Shown in pieces: positions 44,915 through 56,541 of a stretch of 64,000 bases of DNA. Under the pieces are notes generated by a model. That model was not told the DNA's origin, made no database searches, and saw only the letters and a list, made by a program, of their open reading frames with translations. Numbering within the stretch: the first letter of the stretch is position 1; each line of letters begins with the position of its first letter. Location of the stretch: assembly GCF_001263355.1 (NCBI RefSeq), contig NZ_LGYO01000007.1, positions 62,001 to 126,000 on the forward strand. The letters run 5' to 3'. The DNA comes from Acetobacterium bakii (lineage in GTDB: Bacteria > Bacillota > Clostridia > Eubacteriales > Eubacteriaceae). A program made the translations under genes and the position numbers.

Positions 44915-44943
44915 ATATTACACCCAAATGCGTTTATTTGCAA
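44915..44943 (-). promoter_or_regulatory. Promoter of the S-layer-like gene (shared type)
   Basis: Minus-strand TTGCAA (44938-44943), 17-bp spacer, TAATAT (44915-44920), with GGTG before the -10 as in the two other ChW promoters. Between this and the galU terminator (44944-45069) only AT-rich DNA is seen. Confidence 0.7.
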
Positions 44944-45069
44944 ACACTTTCGACTGTTTTTTTAATATTGTAACAGTTATAAACGCAACTTTTATTTATG
45001 TTGTAATTTATATACACATTAATGATAATTCAACTAATATTATTAGTTTTACTGTAGATAACATGCAAA

Positions 45070-45113
45070 AAGAACCGACTTCAACTTGCGTTGTTGCCGG
45101 TCCTTCTTTTTTG
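45070..45113 (-). terminator. Terminator of galU
   Basis: On the minus strand AAGGACCG pairs with CGGTTCTT through one G-U, with an inner CAAC/GTTG stem, then TTTTTGC. It directly follows the galU stop. Confidence 0.75.
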
Positions 45114-45138
45114 GTTAGTTATGAATCGGTTCATTTTT

Positions 45139-46011
45139 CTATTTGCTCATCAATTGTTCAAGGTACGCTCTAAAATCCGGTCCCAGCTGTTCATTTCTCA
45201 GGCCGAATTCCACGGTGGCCTGTAAAAAACCCAGCTTATCCCCGACATCGAAGCGTTTTCCGAGGAAATCATAGGCCAGCATTTTTTCCTGGGTGGCCAG
45301 CGTTTTCAGGCCGTCGGTGAGTTGAATTTCACCGCCGGCGCCGGTGCCGGTATGCTCGAGGATATCAAAAATGGCCGGGGTGATGATGTAGCGGCCGAGG
45401 ATTGCCATGGTCGATGGGGCTTCGCCAACGGCCGGTTTTTCAACCAGATCATTGACTGTAAAAATCCGATCTGCCAGCCTTGTTCCCGACACAATGCCGT
45501 ATTTATTCACCTGATCTTCCGGTACCTGCTGTACGCCGATGACGGACGCGCCATAGTTGTCGTAGACTTCAATCATCTGTTTCAGGGCCGGTTTGCCGTC
45601 ATTGTAGACAATATCATCCCCCAGCACCACCGCAAAGGGTTCATTGCCGACGAATTCTCTGGCGCAAAGCACCGCATGACCCAGGCCTTTGGCTTCTTTC
45701 TGACGGACCGAGAAGATTTTGCCCATGTTGGTAATGGCTTCCACTTCTTCCAGCGCTTCCAGTTTCCCGCCGGCTTTTAACAAGGCTTCCAGTTCCGGAA
45801 CCTTATCGAAGTGGTTGATGATGATTTCCTTATTGCGTCCGGTGATAATCAGGATTTCCTCAATCCCCGAGGCGATAATCTCTTCGATGATATATTGGAT
45901 GGTTGGTTTGTCGACAATGGGCAGCATTTCCTTGGGCACTGACTTGGTTACCGGCAAAAACCGGGTACCCAGACCGGCTGCCGGAATAACGGCCTTTCTT
46001 ACTTTTGTCAA
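45139..46011 (-). CDS. galU: UTP-glucose-1-phosphate uridylyltransferase
   Basis: 290 residues, TTG start with AAAGGAGAT upstream. AAGLGTRFLPVTKSVPKEMLPIVDKP is the family signature (nucleotide-binding loop plus catalytic Lys). VLGDDIVYND and EKPAVGEAPS follow, then the C-terminal FLGKRFDVGDKLGFLQATVEF. It makes UDP-glucose, the substrate expected for the neighbouring dehydrogenase-like gene, which ends 3 bp upstream. Confidence 0.95.
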   Translation of the reverse strand: MTKVRKAVIPAAGLGTRFLPVTKSVPKEMLPIVDKPTIQYIIEEIIASGIEEILIITGRNKEIIINHFDKVPELEALLKAGGKLEALEEVEAITNMGKIFSVRQKEAKGLGHAVLCAREFVGNEPFAVVLGDDIVYNDGKPALKQMIEVYDNYGASVIGVQQVPEDQVNKYGIVSGTRLADRIFTVNDLVEKPAVGEAPSTMAILGRYIITPAIFDILEHTGTGAGGEIQLTDGLKTLATQEKMLAYDFLGKRFDVGDKLGFLQATVEFGLRNEQLGPDFRAYLEQLMSK

Positions 46012-46013
46012 TG

Positions 46014-47342
46014 TTATATCTCCTTTTCTGGAATTCCCAGGCCTGCATAAATAAAGCCTTTGGGTGGATCCTCGCCGAATAAGTTTCGCAGATCAAATAA
46101 ATAGCGGTCCTTCATCACCGTCTTCAACCGCTCGGGATCCAATCCCTTGAATTCCCGCCAGCTGGTAATGATCACCACCGCATCGGCATCATTGGCCGCG
46201 TCGTAAAGATCCTCGCACAGGGTGATGGCTTCCATTTCGTTATGCAGCCGCCATTTAGCTTCCTGGTTGCCCTCGGGGCTGTAGATTCGAATCAACGCAC
46301 CTTCGCTGACCAGGCCTTTGATAATATTAATGGATGGGGCTTCGCGCATATCAGCGGTATCGGACTTGTAGGAAAGCCCCAGGATACCGATGGTTTTTCC
46401 CTTTAAATCGCCGATGGTACGCTTTATTTTTTCAACCATTTTCGTTTTTTGTTTTTCGTTGGCATCAATCGCGCCCTTGAGGACTTTGAATTCCTCGCCG
46501 TAAACCCTGGCAATTTCCACCAGCGCCTTGGAATCCTTAGGCAGATCGCTGCCGCCAAAACCCGGGCCGGCATCGAGATAATCCGGTCCAATCCGACGGT
46601 CCCGGCCAATCCCCCGGGCGACATCCAAAATGTTGGCATTGGCATTTTCGCAGAGCAAAGCCATTTCGTTAATGAAGGACAGCTTAATGGCCAGAAAGCC
46701 GTTAACGCCGTATTTAATCATTTCAGCACTTTGGGGATTGGTGATGATGTAGTTGCGATCCTGGAAATGGATGCTGTCGTAAAGGGATTTGAGGACTTCC
46801 ACGGCGGTGGGATTATCGGCGCCGATGACCACCATTTCCGGTACCAGACAATCCCTAATCATGGAGCCTTTGCGGGCAAAATCGGGATTGCTGACGACAT
46901 CGAATAAATAGTCGACCTGGCGATCATCGAGCACTTTCTGAATGGTATGCTTGATGATCTTGTTTGAACCCGGGGCTACCGTCGATTTAATGACCACGGT
47001 GAGGTACCCTTCCATGTGGTTGCCGATACTCTGGGCAATGGCGTTCATAAACCGCAGATCCGGCAGGCCCTCATTATCGCTGGGGACTTCGCAGGTGATA
47101 ACGACAATGTCACTGGTTTTGATGGCCCGTTGCATATTTGAGCTGAAGCGCAGGCGTCCCGAGGCTTCCGAGGTTGCCACCAGGGCCTTGAGGCCGGGTT
47201 CGTAAAACGGTATTTCGCCGTCTTTGAGCATGTTGATGGTTTCGTCATCGGTGTCCACACAAATGACGTTAACGTCGGAATCGGATAAAATGGAACCGTA
47301 GGTAATGCCTAAAATGCCCATGCCGATGATACAAATATTCAT
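46014..47342 (-). CDS. UDP-glucose dehydrogenase homologue lacking the catalytic cysteine
   Basis: 442 residues, full length for the UDP-glucose/GDP-mannose dehydrogenase family. The NAD domain starts ICIIGMGILGITYGSIL, and the conserved Lys220 is in GFLAIKLSFINE. The active-site motif normally GFGGSCFPKD reads GFGGSDLPKD, so the nucleophile that forms the thioester intermediate is Asp266 (codon 46545-46547). NPEF is NPDF, and the usual G/V-T-P loop reads CEVPSDNEG. It sits between mreB and galU, as a real ugd would. It may be a pseudoenzyme, catalyse only part of the reaction, or act on another sugar nucleotide. Strong ribosome site; no frameshift. Confidence 0.85.
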   Translation of the reverse strand: MNICIIGMGILGITYGSILSDSDVNVICVDTDDETINMLKDGEIPFYEPGLKALVATSEASGRLRFSSNMQRAIKTSDIVVITCEVPSDNEGLPDLRFMNAIAQSIGNHMEGYLTVVIKSTVAPGSNKIIKHTIQKVLDDRQVDYLFDVVSNPDFARKGSMIRDCLVPEMVVIGADNPTAVEVLKSLYDSIHFQDRNYIITNPQSAEMIKYGVNGFLAIKLSFINEMALLCENANANILDVARGIGRDRRIGPDYLDAGPGFGGSDLPKDSKALVEIARVYGEEFKVLKGAIDANEKQKTKMVEKIKRTIGDLKGKTIGILGLSYKSDTADMREAPSINIIKGLVSEGALIRIYSPEGNQEAKWRLHNEMEAITLCEDLYDAANDADAVVIITSWREFKGLDPERLKTVMKDRYLFDLRNLFGEDPPKGFIYAGLGIPEKEI

Positions 47343-47354
47343 ATTTTTTTCTCC

Positions 47355-48422
47355 TTACTCAATAAAGTCTTCACTCGAAGTTTCGGTGTCGTAGTGATCT
47401 TTTAAAATATGTTCAAAACGGGAAGCCGGCCGGGCCGCCAACCCGGGATTATCCAAAATAAGACCGGTGCCCAGAGCCACGCATTCTTCGGCGTTCTCAG
47501 TAATATGAACCGGCACATCCGGGAGTTTCTCATTGATGAGCTGCTCCAGACCTCTCATTTTCGCACCACCGCCGGTGATGTAGATCCCGGCGTCGCAAAT
47601 ATCCGATACCAGCTCCGGCGGGGTTTTTTCCATCACCGCCAGGATGGCTGTCATGATTGCTTCGATGTATTTGGCATAGGTGATCCGGATTTCTTCGGAA
47701 TCAACCACCACTGTTTTAGGTAATCCGGTATCCAGATCGCGTCCCCGCACTTCGGCTTCGAGAACTTCAACCCCGGGATGGGCTGAGCCAATTTTGCGCT
47801 TAAGATCCTCGGCGGTGCGCATGCCGATGAGCATATGGTGTTTGCTGTGCATATGGCGGACAATGGCCTCGTCAATACGGTCTCCGGCGATTTTAATGGA
47901 GTGGCTGGTGACGATGCCCCCCAGGGAAATCACCGCAATATCGGTGGTGCCGCCGCCAATATCGACCACCAGATTCCCGGTCGGTTTCATGACGTCGATG
48001 CCGGCGCCGATGGCGGCGGCCATCGGTTCCTCCACCACAATCGGGGCGCTGCCGCCGGCGGCGATGACGGCCTGGTACACGGCGCGGCGTTCAACCTCGG
48101 TGGCCCCGCTGGGAATGCCCACCACCACCTTGGGCCGAAATAAGCCGGATCGGCCAATAACTTTGCCGATGAAATAGCGGAGCATCTGTTCAGTAATATC
48201 GAATTCCGCAATGACTCCGTCCTTCAGCGGGCGAATGGCGACGATATTGCGGGGGGTTCTGCCCAGCATAATCTTGGCTTCTTCCCCTACCGCCAGAAGC
48301 TTGCCGTTATTTTTATCCACGGCGACCACCGAGGGTTCCTGCAGGACAATGCCTTTCCCTTTGACATAAACCAAAACATTTGCTGTGCCCAAATCGATTC
48401 CAATCTGTTTTCTTAGCGCCAT
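47355..48422 (-). CDS. mreB: Rod-shape-determining protein MreB/Mbl
   Basis: 355 residues. Actin-like ATPase signatures: GIDLGTANVLVYVKGKGIVLQEPSVVAVD (phosphate 1), NLVVDIGGGTTDIAVISLGGI (phosphate 2) and GIYITGGGAKMRGLE (adenosine). It polymerises under the membrane and guides wall synthesis. Several paralogues are common in Firmicutes, so Mbl or MreBH cannot be excluded; no mreC or mreD follows. The unusual neighbours are the UDP-glucose dehydrogenase homologue (12 bp downstream) and galU. Confidence 0.9.
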   Translation of the reverse strand: MALRKQIGIDLGTANVLVYVKGKGIVLQEPSVVAVDKNNGKLLAVGEEAKIMLGRTPRNIVAIRPLKDGVIAEFDITEQMLRYFIGKVIGRSGLFRPKVVVGIPSGATEVERRAVYQAVIAAGGSAPIVVEEPMAAAIGAGIDVMKPTGNLVVDIGGGTTDIAVISLGGIVTSHSIKIAGDRIDEAIVRHMHSKHHMLIGMRTAEDLKRKIGSAHPGVEVLEAEVRGRDLDTGLPKTVVVDSEEIRITYAKYIEAIMTAILAVMEKTPPELVSDICDAGIYITGGGAKMRGLEQLINEKLPDVPVHITENAEECVALGTGLILDNPGLAARPASRFEHILKDHYDTETSSEDFIE

Positions 48423-48541
48423 TTTTCCTCCAGCGTGACCTTATTATCATTGATTCTGCGTTGTTTTACGATCACATTTGAAACCAAATTATATCATAAA
48501 ACCGGTTTTTTTTAAATACTTCCACTGGATAAATCCATAAG

Positions 48542-48574
48542 AAAAGCCGGGATCCCTAAGGAATCCCGGCTTTT
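48542..48574 (-). terminator. Terminator of the ATP synthase operon
   Basis: AAAAGCCGGGAT pairs with ATCCCGGCTTTT around a 9-nt loop, with T residues after it on the minus strand. It lies just after atpC. Confidence 0.88.
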
Positions 48575-48591
48575 CTTATTTATTGTTTGTT

Positions 48592-48990
48592 TTATTTTTC
48601 TTTTGTACTGATACGAGCAATGGCTCTTTCTAAAGCTGCCTGTGCACGGGCGGCATCGAATTTATCATCCTTAAGCCGTTGTTCCGCACGTTCTTTAGCT
48701 TCTCTGGCGCGATTGAGATCAATATCTTCCGGCCATTCTGCTGCATCGGTTAAAACAATGGTTTCTCTGGGCGTAACCGTGACAAGTCCTCCAAGGAGGG
48801 TGCCGCTTTTATGTTGATTATCCCCGAGGATCATGTTGAAGGTACCCACTGCAAGAATGGTTGTCAAAGGTGTGTGTTCTGCCAGCACGGCAAACTCTCC
48901 TTCGCATCCTCTGAGCACAATGCGTTCCACCTGACCGTCATAAAAAACACCAGTTGGCGCAATGATTTTTAATCTGAAAGTTTCAGCCAT
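48592..48990 (-). CDS. atpC: F1Fo ATP synthase epsilon subunit
   Basis: 132 residues. N-terminal beta-sandwich (FRLKIIAPTGVFYDGQVERIVLRGCEGEFAVLAEHTPLTT) and C-terminal helical pair (DLNRAREAKERAEQRL). It is part of the central stalk and the inhibitory regulator. Last gene of the atp operon. Confidence 0.95.
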   Translation of the reverse strand: MAETFRLKIIAPTGVFYDGQVERIVLRGCEGEFAVLAEHTPLTTILAVGTFNMILGDNQHKSGTLLGGLVTVTPRETIVLTDAAEWPEDIDLNRAREAKERAEQRLKDDKFDAARAQAALERAIARISTKEK

Positions 48991-49005
48991 TAAAACTCAC
49001 CTCTA

Positions 49006-50409
<1,404 letters not shown>

Positions 50410-50495
50410 TTATAACCTCCTTGTGCAAAGTAATTCACACTCATTATTAATCTATTATTACTGCGTTGGCTGATGCCAACGGTTTTAAATCTTTT

Positions 50496-51380
50496 TTACT
50501 TTAATGCCTCAGCACCGCTGACAATTTCAGAAATTTCCTGGGTAATTGCCGCTTGACGTACCCGGTTATATTTGAGAGTTAGCCCATCAATCATTTCGTT
50601 GGCATTGGTTGTTGCCGATTCCATTGCTGTCCGGCGCGCGCCTTGTTCACTGGCGGCACTTTCAATCATGGCACCATACACCGTGCTTGTAACAAAATTG
50701 GGAATCAGGTATTCCAGCAGTTCATCGGGTTCAGGCTCATATTGCATGACCGAATGTTCTACCTTAGTTTCCTCCGCTTCCCCATCCTTTTGCGCCGGTT
50801 TCAGATCGTTCACATCGAGTGGAAGGACCTTTAACAAGTAGGGATGTTGGGAAATGGTTGATACAAATTTGGTATAGACGAGGTAAACTTCGTCGTACTC
50901 GCCATTTTTATATCCTTCCATTACAATTCGGGTTACTTCTTTGGCATTGAAAAAGTTGGGACGTTCTGAGTTACCGAGATATTCACCCTGGATATTGTAA
51001 TCGCGATTTCTAAAATAATCCCGGCCACGTGATCCGACGGTATATAAAACAGCATCTTCCTTGTTCGCTACGTGTTCCTCAACCAGTTTAGCAATATTTA
51101 CATTGTAGCCCCCAGCCAGACCTTTATCCCCAGTTATGACGATATAGGCTGTTTTTTTAACTTCACGCTGGTTCATAAAAACACTTTTGGTGCTTCCGCT
51201 TTTTCCTACAAAGATTCCCATACTTTCAATCATGGCCTCAAAATAAGGGCGGCGACCCTCTGCGTACTCACGGGTTTTCCGGAGTTTTGCAGAAGCTACC
51301 AGCTCCATGGCATGAGTAATTTGCTTAGTACTGTTGACACTTTTTATCCGACGTTTTATATCTTGTACATTTTCTGCCAC
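50496..51380 (-). CDS. atpG: F1Fo ATP synthase gamma subunit
   Basis: 294 residues, GTG start with GGAGGTG upstream. N-terminal helix QDIKRRIKSVNSTKQITHAMELVASAKL and C-terminal AMESATTNANEMIDGLTLKYNRVRQAAITQEISEIVSGAEAL form the coiled-coil shaft. ITGDKGLAGGYN is the usual family motif. Confidence 0.96.
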   Translation of the reverse strand: MAENVQDIKRRIKSVNSTKQITHAMELVASAKLRKTREYAEGRRPYFEAMIESMGIFVGKSGSTKSVFMNQREVKKTAYIVITGDKGLAGGYNVNIAKLVEEHVANKEDAVLYTVGSRGRDYFRNRDYNIQGEYLGNSERPNFFNAKEVTRIVMEGYKNGEYDEVYLVYTKFVSTISQHPYLLKVLPLDVNDLKPAQKDGEAEETKVEHSVMQYEPEPDELLEYLIPNFVTSTVYGAMIESAASEQGARRTAMESATTNANEMIDGLTLKYNRVRQAAITQEISEIVSGAEALK

Positions 51381-51404
51381 TCGAAAATCACCTCCGCTGA
51401 CAAT

Positions 51405-52913
51405 CTATACAGATTTAAAGAAAACTTTTTTATAAGCTTCTAAACATTCACCAAAAGCAGCGACAACCTCATCTGAAAGGCCGTCTTTTCCCTTAACCTT
51501 AGTCATGATTTCCGGGTAATTTTTCTTGGCGTAAACCATCAGACCTTTTTCAAAGGCCCGAATGTCCTTAACTTCAACATCAAGCAGGAAGTTATTCGTG
51601 GCCGCAAAAAGAATCAGGACCTGGTCTGCTACATCCATGGGGTCATATTGATCCTGTTTCAGGATTTCTACAATACGTTCACCTTTGGCCAGCTGAGCCT
51701 TCGTCACATCATCAAGGTCGGATCCAAACTGGGCAAATGAAGCCAACTCGCGATATTGAGCGTACTCAATACGAAGTGGTCCGGCAACCTTTTTCATGGA
51801 TTTAATCTGGGCGGACCCACCAACACGTGATACTGAAATCCCGGGGTTAACGGCTGGACGAATACCGGAACGGAATAATTCCGCTTCCAGGAAGATCTGG
51901 CCATCAGTAATCGAGATAACATTGGTTGGGATATAGGCGGCAACATCACCGGCCTGGGTTTCGATAATTGGTAAAGCGGTGATGGAACCACCGGCTTTTA
52001 ACTTCGCGGCACGCTCTAAGAGACGTGAATGCAGGTAGAAAACATCCCCCGGATAAGCTTCACGACCTGGTGGACGACGAAGAATCAGGGACATGGCACG
52101 GTATGCAACCGCATGTTTTGATAAATCATCATAAATGATCAGAACATCTTTTTGTTGTTCATTCATGAAGTATTCAGCCATGGTAACACCGGCGTAAGGT
52201 GCTAAATACTGGAGTGGTGCCAACTGGGCAGCTCCGGCTGAAAGGATGATGGTATAGTCCATGGCGTTGTTTTCTTCTAATTGTCCCACGATCTGGGCAA
52301 CCGTTGATTCTTTCTGGCCAATGGCAACATAGATACATATAACATCTTCACCCTTTTGGTTGATGATGGTATCAATGGCCAAAGCCGTTTTCCCGGTTTG
52401 TCTGTCACCGATGATTAACTCACGCTGACCACGACCGATGGGGATCATGGAATCGATGGCTTTATAGCCAGTCTGAATCGGTTGATTTACAGATTCACGC
52501 TCAATAACACCGGGCGCTTTAACTTCAACCGGACGATGATGGTCGGTAACAATTGGGCCTTTTCCATCAATTGGAAATCCCAATGCGTTTACAACACGAC
52601 CAATCATTGCCTCACCAACCGGTACTTCAACAATACGACCGGTACAACGAACGATATCACCTTCAACTATGTCATCGTCATAACCTAACAGAACACAACC
52701 AACGTTGTCCTCTTCAAGGTTCAATACCATTCCGTAAACATCATTAGGAAAGGCTAACAGTTCTCCTGCCATGGCATTTTCCAGGCCATGAACACGAGCA
52801 ACCCCATCCCCAACTTGAATAACAGTTCCGATATCGACGACTTCAAGCTTATCTTCATACCGCTCAATTTCACGTTTTATTATTTGACTTATTTCCTCTG
52901 GTCGGAGATTCAA
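51405..52913 (-). CDS. atpA: F1Fo ATP synthase alpha subunit
   Basis: 502 residues, TTG start with GAGGTG upstream. Non-catalytic P-loop [19 protein letters not shown] and [26 protein letters not shown] (arginine-finger region). Full length and intact. Confidence 0.97.
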   Translation of the reverse strand: MNLRPEEISQIIKREIERYEDKLEVVDIGTVIQVGDGVARVHGLENAMAGELLAFPNDVYGMVLNLEEDNVGCVLLGYDDDIVEGDIVRCTGRIVEVPVGEAMIGRVVNALGFPIDGKGPIVTDHHRPVEVKAPGVIERESVNQPIQTGYKAIDSMIPIGRGQRELIIGDRQTGKTALAIDTIINQKGEDVICIYVAIGQKESTVAQIVGQLEENNAMDYTIILSAGAAQLAPLQYLAPYAGVTMAEYFMNEQQKDVLIIYDDLSKHAVAYRAMSLILRRPPGREAYPGDVFYLHSRLLERAAKLKAGGSITALPIIETQAGDVAAYIPTNVISITDGQIFLEAELFRSGIRPAVNPGISVSRVGGSAQIKSMKKVAGPLRIEYAQYRELASFAQFGSDLDDVTKAQLAKGERIVEILKQDQYDPMDVADQVLILFAATNNFLLDVEVKDIRAFEKGLMVYAKKNYPEIMTKVKGKDGLSDEVVAAFGECLEAYKKVFFKSV

Positions 52914-52928
52914 CTTTACTCACCTCGT

Positions 52929-53471
52929 TTATTGTAGTCTTGAATTATTCATATTCGTTTTCATTTGATTTAATTGATTTCTGATGCTGCCATCAATGAT
53001 CTGATCGCCTACGTAAACCACAGCTCCACCAATGATGGATTCATCAATTTGGTTATTGAGAATGACCTTTTTACTAAAGCGTTTTGCGAGTTTTTCTTCA
53101 AGAGTCATGCGCTGGGCTTCATCTAAAGGCACCACGGTTAATACGGTGGCTTCAACCATGTTCTTGTAAGGGAACACAAGCTGTCTGAAACTTTCTTCAA
53201 TTTCCACAAGATACTCAAACCGATTTTTATCGATGAGGATGTTGAGAAAATTTCTTAAATATTGATTAAATTCGGCTCCAAAAACCCGGCCCAATATTTC
53301 TTTCTTTTCAGAAATATTCATTGAGGGGGTCAGTAAGAGTCTCATAAAATCCGAATCAGACTTGAAAAGATCAATGACCGTAGAAAACTCATCAAACATT
53401 CCATCAACAATATTTTTATCAACGGCAGTGTCAAATAAAGCCTGGGCATATCTTTTCGCTACTAGACTCAT
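52929..53471 (-). CDS. atpH: F1Fo ATP synthase delta subunit
   Basis: 180 residues. N-terminal helical domain (LVAKRYAQALFDTAVDK) and C-terminal IDESIIGGAVVYVGDQIIDGSIRNQLNQM. It links F1 to the peripheral stalk. Its start overlaps the end of atpF by 4 bp. Confidence 0.95.
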   Translation of the reverse strand: MSLVAKRYAQALFDTAVDKNIVDGMFDEFSTVIDLFKSDSDFMRLLLTPSMNISEKKEILGRVFGAEFNQYLRNFLNILIDKNRFEYLVEIEESFRQLVFPYKNMVEATVLTVVPLDEAQRMTLEEKLAKRFSKKVILNNQIDESIIGGAVVYVGDQIIDGSIRNQLNQMKTNMNNSRLQ

Positions 53472-53974
53472 TTAGCTTCTCCTACCTTATCGATAAAATC
53501 CAAAATCATGGCTTCATGCTGTTTCTGATCCATTGATTTGTGGATAATCTTTTCAGCTGCAAAGAGTGAAAGATCAACGATATTGGATTTAACTTCGTTC
53601 ATCGCTTTACGTTTTTCGAGTTCAATTTCTGCCATGGCTTTGGCCAAAATTACTTTTGCTTCGCCATGTGCTTTTTCAACGATATCATGTCGCTGAGCCT
53701 GTCCCTCGGTATTAGCTTCCCGGATAATTTCATTCTCTTTAGCTCTGATATCCGCTAATAAGCCTTCATATTCCAGTTTCAGTTTACCGGCAGTAGCATT
53801 CTTTTCAGTGGCACCGACAATTTCCGCCGAAACATCATCTTGTCTTTTTGCTATAATAACCTTAACTTTTTCATAAAAGAAATGTTTTATGATCAAAACA
53901 AAAATTATAAAGTTGATGATTGTTGCCAATAAGATTTTTAAATCTATACCAACTAAGTTTGCGTATTCAAACAC
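53468..53974 (-). CDS. atpF: F1Fo ATP synthase b subunit
   Basis: 168 residues, GTG start. One membrane helix (about 10-30, ILLATIINFIIFVLIIKHFF) and a long charged coiled coil (about 35-165) that forms the peripheral stalk. Single b gene, so presumably a homodimer. Confidence 0.95.
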   Translation of the reverse strand: MFEYANLVGIDLKILLATIINFIIFVLIIKHFFYEKVKVIIAKRQDDVSAEIVGATEKNATAGKLKLEYEGLLADIRAKENEIIREANTEGQAQRHDIVEKAHGEAKVILAKAMAEIELEKRKAMNEVKSNIVDLSLFAAEKIIHKSMDQKQHEAMILDFIDKVGEAK

Positions 53975-54036
53975 TGTTATAGCCCCCTTTCTAATTCATA
54001 AGCATTGAAGTTTTTCATATCAGATCTACTCCAGTT

Positions 54037-54306
<270 letters not shown>

Positions 54307-54341
54307 TTATCAGATAACTTATTAACTATCCGTTACTGTTT

Positions 54342-54605
<264 letters not shown>

Positions 54606-54622
54606 CTAAATAATTTCCCTTT

Positions 54623-54934
<312 letters not shown>

Positions 54935-54947
54935 CTATTCTCTCTCA

Positions 54948-55610
54948 TTAATCCATAGCCCCTGAAATAAACACCATGGATAGCATTGTAAAGATAAAAC
55001 TCTGCAATAATCCTGAGAAAATATCAAAGTAAAAATGAAAAGGAATCGGTATCAGCACAGGAAAAAATATTAATCCTGCCAAAGCTGAATACAACAGTGC
55101 CATGATGATTCCCCCTCCCAGTAAGTTTCCGAAAAGACGGAAAGACAACGAAACTGGGTTTGCAAGTTCTCCGATAATGTTAATCGGAAGCAGGAAAGGC
55201 ATTGGCTCAAGAAAACTCTTAAGATATCCGCCCACCCCTTTTGATTTGAAACCAAAAAACTGGGTCATAAAAAACGTCATCAAAGCCAGGGCTATCGTAC
55301 AATTTAAATCAGCTGTTGGAGATCTCAGACCATAGATTCCAGCAGTATTCGAAACCGCGAGAAACAGAATAAGCGAAAGCATATATGGTGCAAACTTCAT
55401 CTTATCTTTTCCCATTGTTTGTGCGACTAAATTGTCCATAACCGTGACAAGAGTTTCAGCAATGACTTGGGCTTTCCCCGGAATTTTTTTCATATTCCTT
55501 GTTAACAAGTAGCACAAAATAATAGCTATTGCCATACATATCCACGTATTGACTACTGTTTGTGTAATCGTCAGTCCGAAGATTTCCCCGTAAATTTTTG
55601 GGCCTTCCAT
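54948..55610 (-). CDS. atpB: F1Fo ATP synthase a subunit
   Basis: 220 residues, five to six membrane helices. The essential Arg is in NPVSLSFRLFGNLLGGGII (about residue 155). It forms the ion half-channels beside the c ring. Standard place ahead of the c genes. Confidence 0.96.
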   Translation of the reverse strand: MEGPKIYGEIFGLTITQTVVNTWICMAIAIILCYLLTRNMKKIPGKAQVIAETLVTVMDNLVAQTMGKDKMKFAPYMLSLILFLAVSNTAGIYGLRSPTADLNCTIALALMTFFMTQFFGFKSKGVGGYLKSFLEPMPFLLPINIIGELANPVSLSFRLFGNLLGGGIIMALLYSALAGLIFFPVLIPIPFHFYFDIFSGLLQSFIFTMLSMVFISGAMD

Positions 55611-55686
55611 TGTTTTTTCACCTCATTGTCCAGGCTGGTTTGAAACGATATCTTTCAAACTGCCTTTTGTGTTTTTTTAATTTTGT

Positions 55687-56076
55687 TCACGCCTTATTTT
55701 CAAAAACGCTTTTTTTTTCTAAAAAACTGTTTACTAAAACTGAAATTTTCACAGCAACCAAACCCAGCAGAACGCCAATGATATTTAGCCAGGGATTAAT
55801 AATTGCCACATATATAACAACACCGGTAATCAGGTATCTCAAAAAGTATCTGGTCTGAATATATTTTTGAGCCTGGGCCGATGGCATTTTCATTGCTTTT
55901 TCAAAGCTTAACTGCATTAACCTGAAGTTGAGAATACTATAGAGTCCTCCGAATAGAACCCCTAACATAAACTTTAACGGATCCGCTGTCACAAAACCAA
56001 ACAGCATCAGCACCAGACTGACACATCCACCGCCAATCATGATTTTCGTCTCCAAAGAAAGATTATTTATTTTCAT
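55687..56076 (-). CDS. atpI: ATP synthase subunit I-like membrane protein
   Basis: Start chosen at the ATG at 56076 (MKINNLSLETKIMIGGG) because GAGGAT lies at good spacing; the longer frame begins with a run of basic residues inside the upstream gene. About 129 residues, four hydrophobic helices (about 10-30, 32-55, 75-95, 98-115), as in the ATP_synt_I family. AtpI-type proteins help c-ring assembly. It overlaps the preceding gene by 14 bp. Confidence 0.85.
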   Translation of the reverse strand: MKINNLSLETKIMIGGGCVSLVLMLFGFVTADPLKFMLGVLFGGLYSILNFRLMQLSFEKAMKMPSAQAQKYIQTRYFLRYLITGVVIYVAIINPWLNIIGVLLGLVAVKISVLVNSFLEKKSVFENKA

Positions 56077-56341
56077 CTTTTTTATCCTCTTCATCCTCAT
56101 TGTTTTTCTGAGTATTTTTTTGAGCTTTTTCATTTAATCTCAGTGGAATCACGTACAAATTTCTGAGTCCTGCCATCACACCCAAAATAGCGCAAATGAT
56201 GACACCGATATTCCCGGTGTGAAAAAAATAATCCAACCCTTTTCCCAGTAAAAACATCAGTCCAATCGGAACAATCACTGAAATTCCCAGTTGCGAAATC
56301 ATCACCAGATATTGATACGACGAATTCTTTTTGGTCGCCAT
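56063..56341 (-). CDS. AtpZ/AtpI-like small membrane protein, first gene of the atp operon
   Basis: 92 residues with two membrane helices (about 15-36 and 45-62; VMISQLGISVIVPIGLMFLLGKGLDYFF, GVIICAILGVMAGLRNLY) and a highly charged tail. This is the F0F1-ATPase subunit (AtpZ/putative AtpI) type found at the head of atp operons. ATGGAG ribosome site. A weak promoter candidate lies in the AT-rich gap 56342-56541. Confidence 0.85.
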   Translation of the reverse strand: MATKKNSSYQYLVMISQLGISVIVPIGLMFLLGKGLDYFFHTGNIGVIICAILGVMAGLRNLYVIPLRLNEKAQKNTQKNNEDEEDKKDENK

Positions 56342-56541
56342 TGATTACTCCATTCTTATAAAACGCAGCTACTTTTTTGTTCATAAACTGGTTTTTTTCA
56401 TTATTAAATATCTTTCGAGTTCAATCAACTGCAACTATTTTTGCAGAGATTCCCAATTTTTATCTTTTCCATGAAATCTTTTACATATCGTACCACAATT
56501 TCAAAGACATGTATATACAGCAGCACAAATTTTTTGAACTT

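Noticed and set aside
44928-45173. Plus-strand frame of 81 codons between the S-layer-like gene and galU
   Set aside because: It covers a promoter, a terminator and the galU 3' end, and lacks a ribosome binding site.
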